A DNA stretch of 6,868 nucleotides from Streptococcaceae bacterium (GTDB lineage: Bacteria > Bacillota > Bacilli > Lactobacillales > Streptococcaceae). The position numbers and the translations under genes are program-made. The stretch lies in contig JAITHN010000081.1 of assembly GCA_031279745.1 (NCBI GenBank), forward strand, positions 1 through 6,868. The letters are read 5' to 3'. Shown one piece after another: positions 5,965 through 6,868 of the stretch (its first letter is position 1; each line of letters begins with the position of its first letter). The notes beneath the pieces were generated by a model, which worked only from the letters and a program-made list of their open reading frames with translations, searched no databases and had not been told where the DNA came from.

Positions 5965-5994
5965 AAAAACAAGCCATTGCCGCTTGTTTTTTTT
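5965..5994 (+). terminator. Rho-independent terminator, probably ending the relQ-LPXTG transcript
   Basis: AAAAACAAGC (5965-5974) and GCTTGTTTTT (5982-5991) form a perfect 10-bp stem with loop CATTGCC, followed by a run of T to 5994. The A-rich left side would also give a T run on the - strand, so it may act both ways. It lies directly after the tandem repeats. Confidence 0.85.
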
Positions 5995-6047
5995 GTGTGC
6001 CAGAGAATTTGGCGGAATAAAGTAGACGGTGTAGAGATTCTAAGTAC

Positions 6048-6099
6048 GTTGCCTTGCCCTTTGCGTTGCCTTGCGGTCCTAGCGCTTGCGTTGCCTTGC
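6048..6099. repeat. Three copies of GTTGCCTTGC in a GC-rich stretch
   Basis: Exact 10-bp copies stand at 6048-6057, 6065-6074 and 6090-6099, with spacings of 17 and 25 bases. Copies 2 and 3 extend leftwards to TTGCGTTGCCTTGC (6061-6074 and 6086-6099). The stretch is G+C rich and sits inside AT-rich surroundings. No coding or RNA identity was recognised. Confidence 0.75.
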
Positions 6100-6122
6100 C
6101 CGCTTCCAAGGTTCGTTTTTTC
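6094..6122 (+). terminator. Weak terminator-like hairpin
   Basis: CCTTG (6094-6098) and CAAGG (6107-6111) make a 5-bp stem with an 8-base loop, followed by TTCGTTTTTTC. It uses part of the last GTTGCCTTGC copy. The stem is short, so this may be a chance structure or a second stop behind 5965-5994. Confidence 0.35.
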
Positions 6123-6268
6123 TTGACTGAAGATACGTACGCATTGCAAAATCACACTGGAATGCACATTAGGATACATTCAAGCATCTCAGTAAGTACT
6201 TTTTTAAATTGTGCGGATGTTTATAAATAAAAATGGTTTTTCTTTTTTTTCTTTTTTTTGGAAAAATT

Positions 6269-6277
6269 TGATATAAT
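6269..6277 (+). promoter_or_regulatory. Extended -10 promoter of the Mga-like regulator
   Basis: TGATATAAT is a perfect extended -10 (TGn plus TATAAT). The -35 position (about 6249-6254) falls within T-rich sequence with no consensus hexamer. A start near 6284 gives a leader of about 36 bases containing AAAGGGGG (6306-6313), six bases before the ATG. The T runs upstream could act as an UP-like or curved element. Confidence 0.7.
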
Positions 6278-6319
6278 GAAATGAGAATGAAAGGAACAGG
6301 TTTTGAAAGGGGGACGCTT

Positions 6320-6868
6320 ATGGATACGACAAAAGTTTTGAACTCAGGATTACTCGGCATGTTTACGACAGCAGAGAAGCGACGTTTAATTTTAATCGAA
6401 ACGTTGACGAGCAAACAAACGTGGATGGAGCTTGAAACGCTTGCAAAGGTTGCGGACTGTTCATTAAAAACACTTGCAACTGATTTTAATTTCATAGAAG
6501 TCGCCTGGAGTGCTATCGTAAAATTAGAGCAGTCGAAAAAATTAGGGGTGCGTTTGCATTATATTCGAGATGCAAAAGTAGAGCATATCTATCAAGAGAT
6601 TCTACGAAATTCCCAAAACTTTGAATTTAGTGAGCGTCTTTTTTTTCAACCGTTTCAGTCTGAAGAAGATTGGTTAAAAGAATTATTTATTAGTGAATCA
6701 AGCCTATATCGGATGGTTCAAACCATCAATAAATCTTATAGTGGAATTAACGTTGAGATTATTCGCCGTCCTTATTATATTAAAGCAAAAGAAGAGCGAT
6801 GGCTTCGCCTTCATTTTTCAAATTATTTTGTGAAAGCTTATGGGAATATCATTTGGCCGTTCAAAGGG
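6320..6868 (+). CDS. Mga-family transcriptional regulator, N-terminal part (3' end outside window)
   Basis: The frame stays open for 183 residues to the window edge. Two helix-turn-helix segments are visible: WMELETLAKVADCSLKTLAT (35-54) and DWLKELFISESSLYRMVQTI (117-136). The spacing and the following strand VEIIRRPYYIKAKEERWLRLHF (in two parts, VEIIRRPYYI and KEERWLRLHF) fit the Mga DNA-binding region (HTH_Mga then Mga domain). Complete members are about 480-500 residues and continue with PRD-like and EIIB-like domains, so more than half of the protein is missing here. Such regulators activate surface or sugar-use genes. The ATG has a strong ribosome site and a good promoter. It lies on the same strand 596 bases after the LPXTG gene, with a terminator between them, so it is transcribed separately. 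Its targets are unknown. Confidence 0.8.
   Translation, partial: MDTTKVLNSGLLGMFTTAEKRRLILIETLTSKQTWMELETLAKVADCSLKTLATDFNFIEVAWSAIVKLEQSKKLGVRLHYIRDAKVEHIYQEILRNSQNFEFSERLFFQPFQSEEDWLKELFISESSLYRMVQTINKSYSGINVEIIRRPYYIKAKEERWLRLHFSNYFVKAYGNIIWPFKG

Larger units (their letters stand above)
5724..6319. other. Gene-free region between the LPXTG gene and the Mga-like regulator
   Basis: In these 596 bases I find no open frame with a plausible ribosome site. From left to right they hold a possible degenerate repeat copy (5779-5801), the 59/60-bp tandem repeats (5802-5949), a terminator (5965-5994), a GC-rich stretch with three GTTGCCTTGC copies (6048-6099), a weak terminator-like hairpin (6094-6122), an AT-rich stretch with T runs (about 6195-6260) and the promoter of the regulator (6269-6277). 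No terminator closes the LPXTG gene before 5965, so its transcript may carry a 3' untranslated region of about 270 bases. Confidence 0.7.

Noticed and set aside
5928..6179. 83-codon - strand frame with GQGN repeats
   Set aside because: The repeats come from the GTTGCCTTGC copies. The frame has no clear ribosome site, spans two terminators and shows no family resemblance.

Overview
The window comes from a low-GC Gram-positive bacterium. The gene order yjbH, CYTH (yjbK), relQ (yjbM), nadK (yjbN), RluA-type pseudouridine synthase (yjbO) is the conserved Firmicutes block known from Bacillus. The small YjbH lacking its first active-site Cys, the LPXTG wall protein and the Mga-type regulator point to Lactobacillales, most likely an Enterococcaceae or Carnobacteriaceae relative. 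The genus cannot be fixed from this window alone.

Layout. 1-922: the C-terminal 306 residues of CTP synthase (pyrG, + strand), closed by a strong terminator at 977-1007. 1052-1280: a non-coding array of about ten degenerate 23-bp tandem repeats, lying between the pyrG terminator and the terminator of the facing gene. 1325-1960 (- strand): YjbH/SpxH-like thioredoxin-fold adaptor. 1961-2137: its promoter region, with an 11-bp inverted repeat around an AT palindrome. 2138-2728 (- strand): CYTH protein. 2729-2819: a short divergent promoter region. 2820-5723 (+ strand): a tightly packed unit of relQ, nadK, rluA-family gene and a small LPXTG cell-wall protein, joined by overlaps or 1-nt gaps. 5724-6319: no gene, but 59/60-bp tandem repeats, a perfect terminator hairpin at 5965-5994, a GC-rich stretch with three copies of GTTGCCTTGC, an AT-rich stretch and an extended -10 promoter. 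6320-6868: the N-terminal 183 residues of an Mga/PRD-like regulator, cut by the window end.

How the genes work together. The core is a housekeeping and stress block. RelQ makes (p)ppGpp, NadK sets NADP supply, the RluA-type enzyme modifies RNA, the CYTH protein probably handles a triphosphate-type substrate, and YjbH delivers the redox regulator Spx to ClpXP. In streptococci and enterococci the relQ-nadK-rlu operon usually continues into pta/eutD. Here a sortase-anchored protein occupies that place, followed by repeats and then an Mga-family regulator, a family that often controls surface proteins. This junction (5177-6320) is the most unusual part. I found no clearly new multi-gene defence or mobile system, and no IS, CRISPR, tRNA or rRNA.
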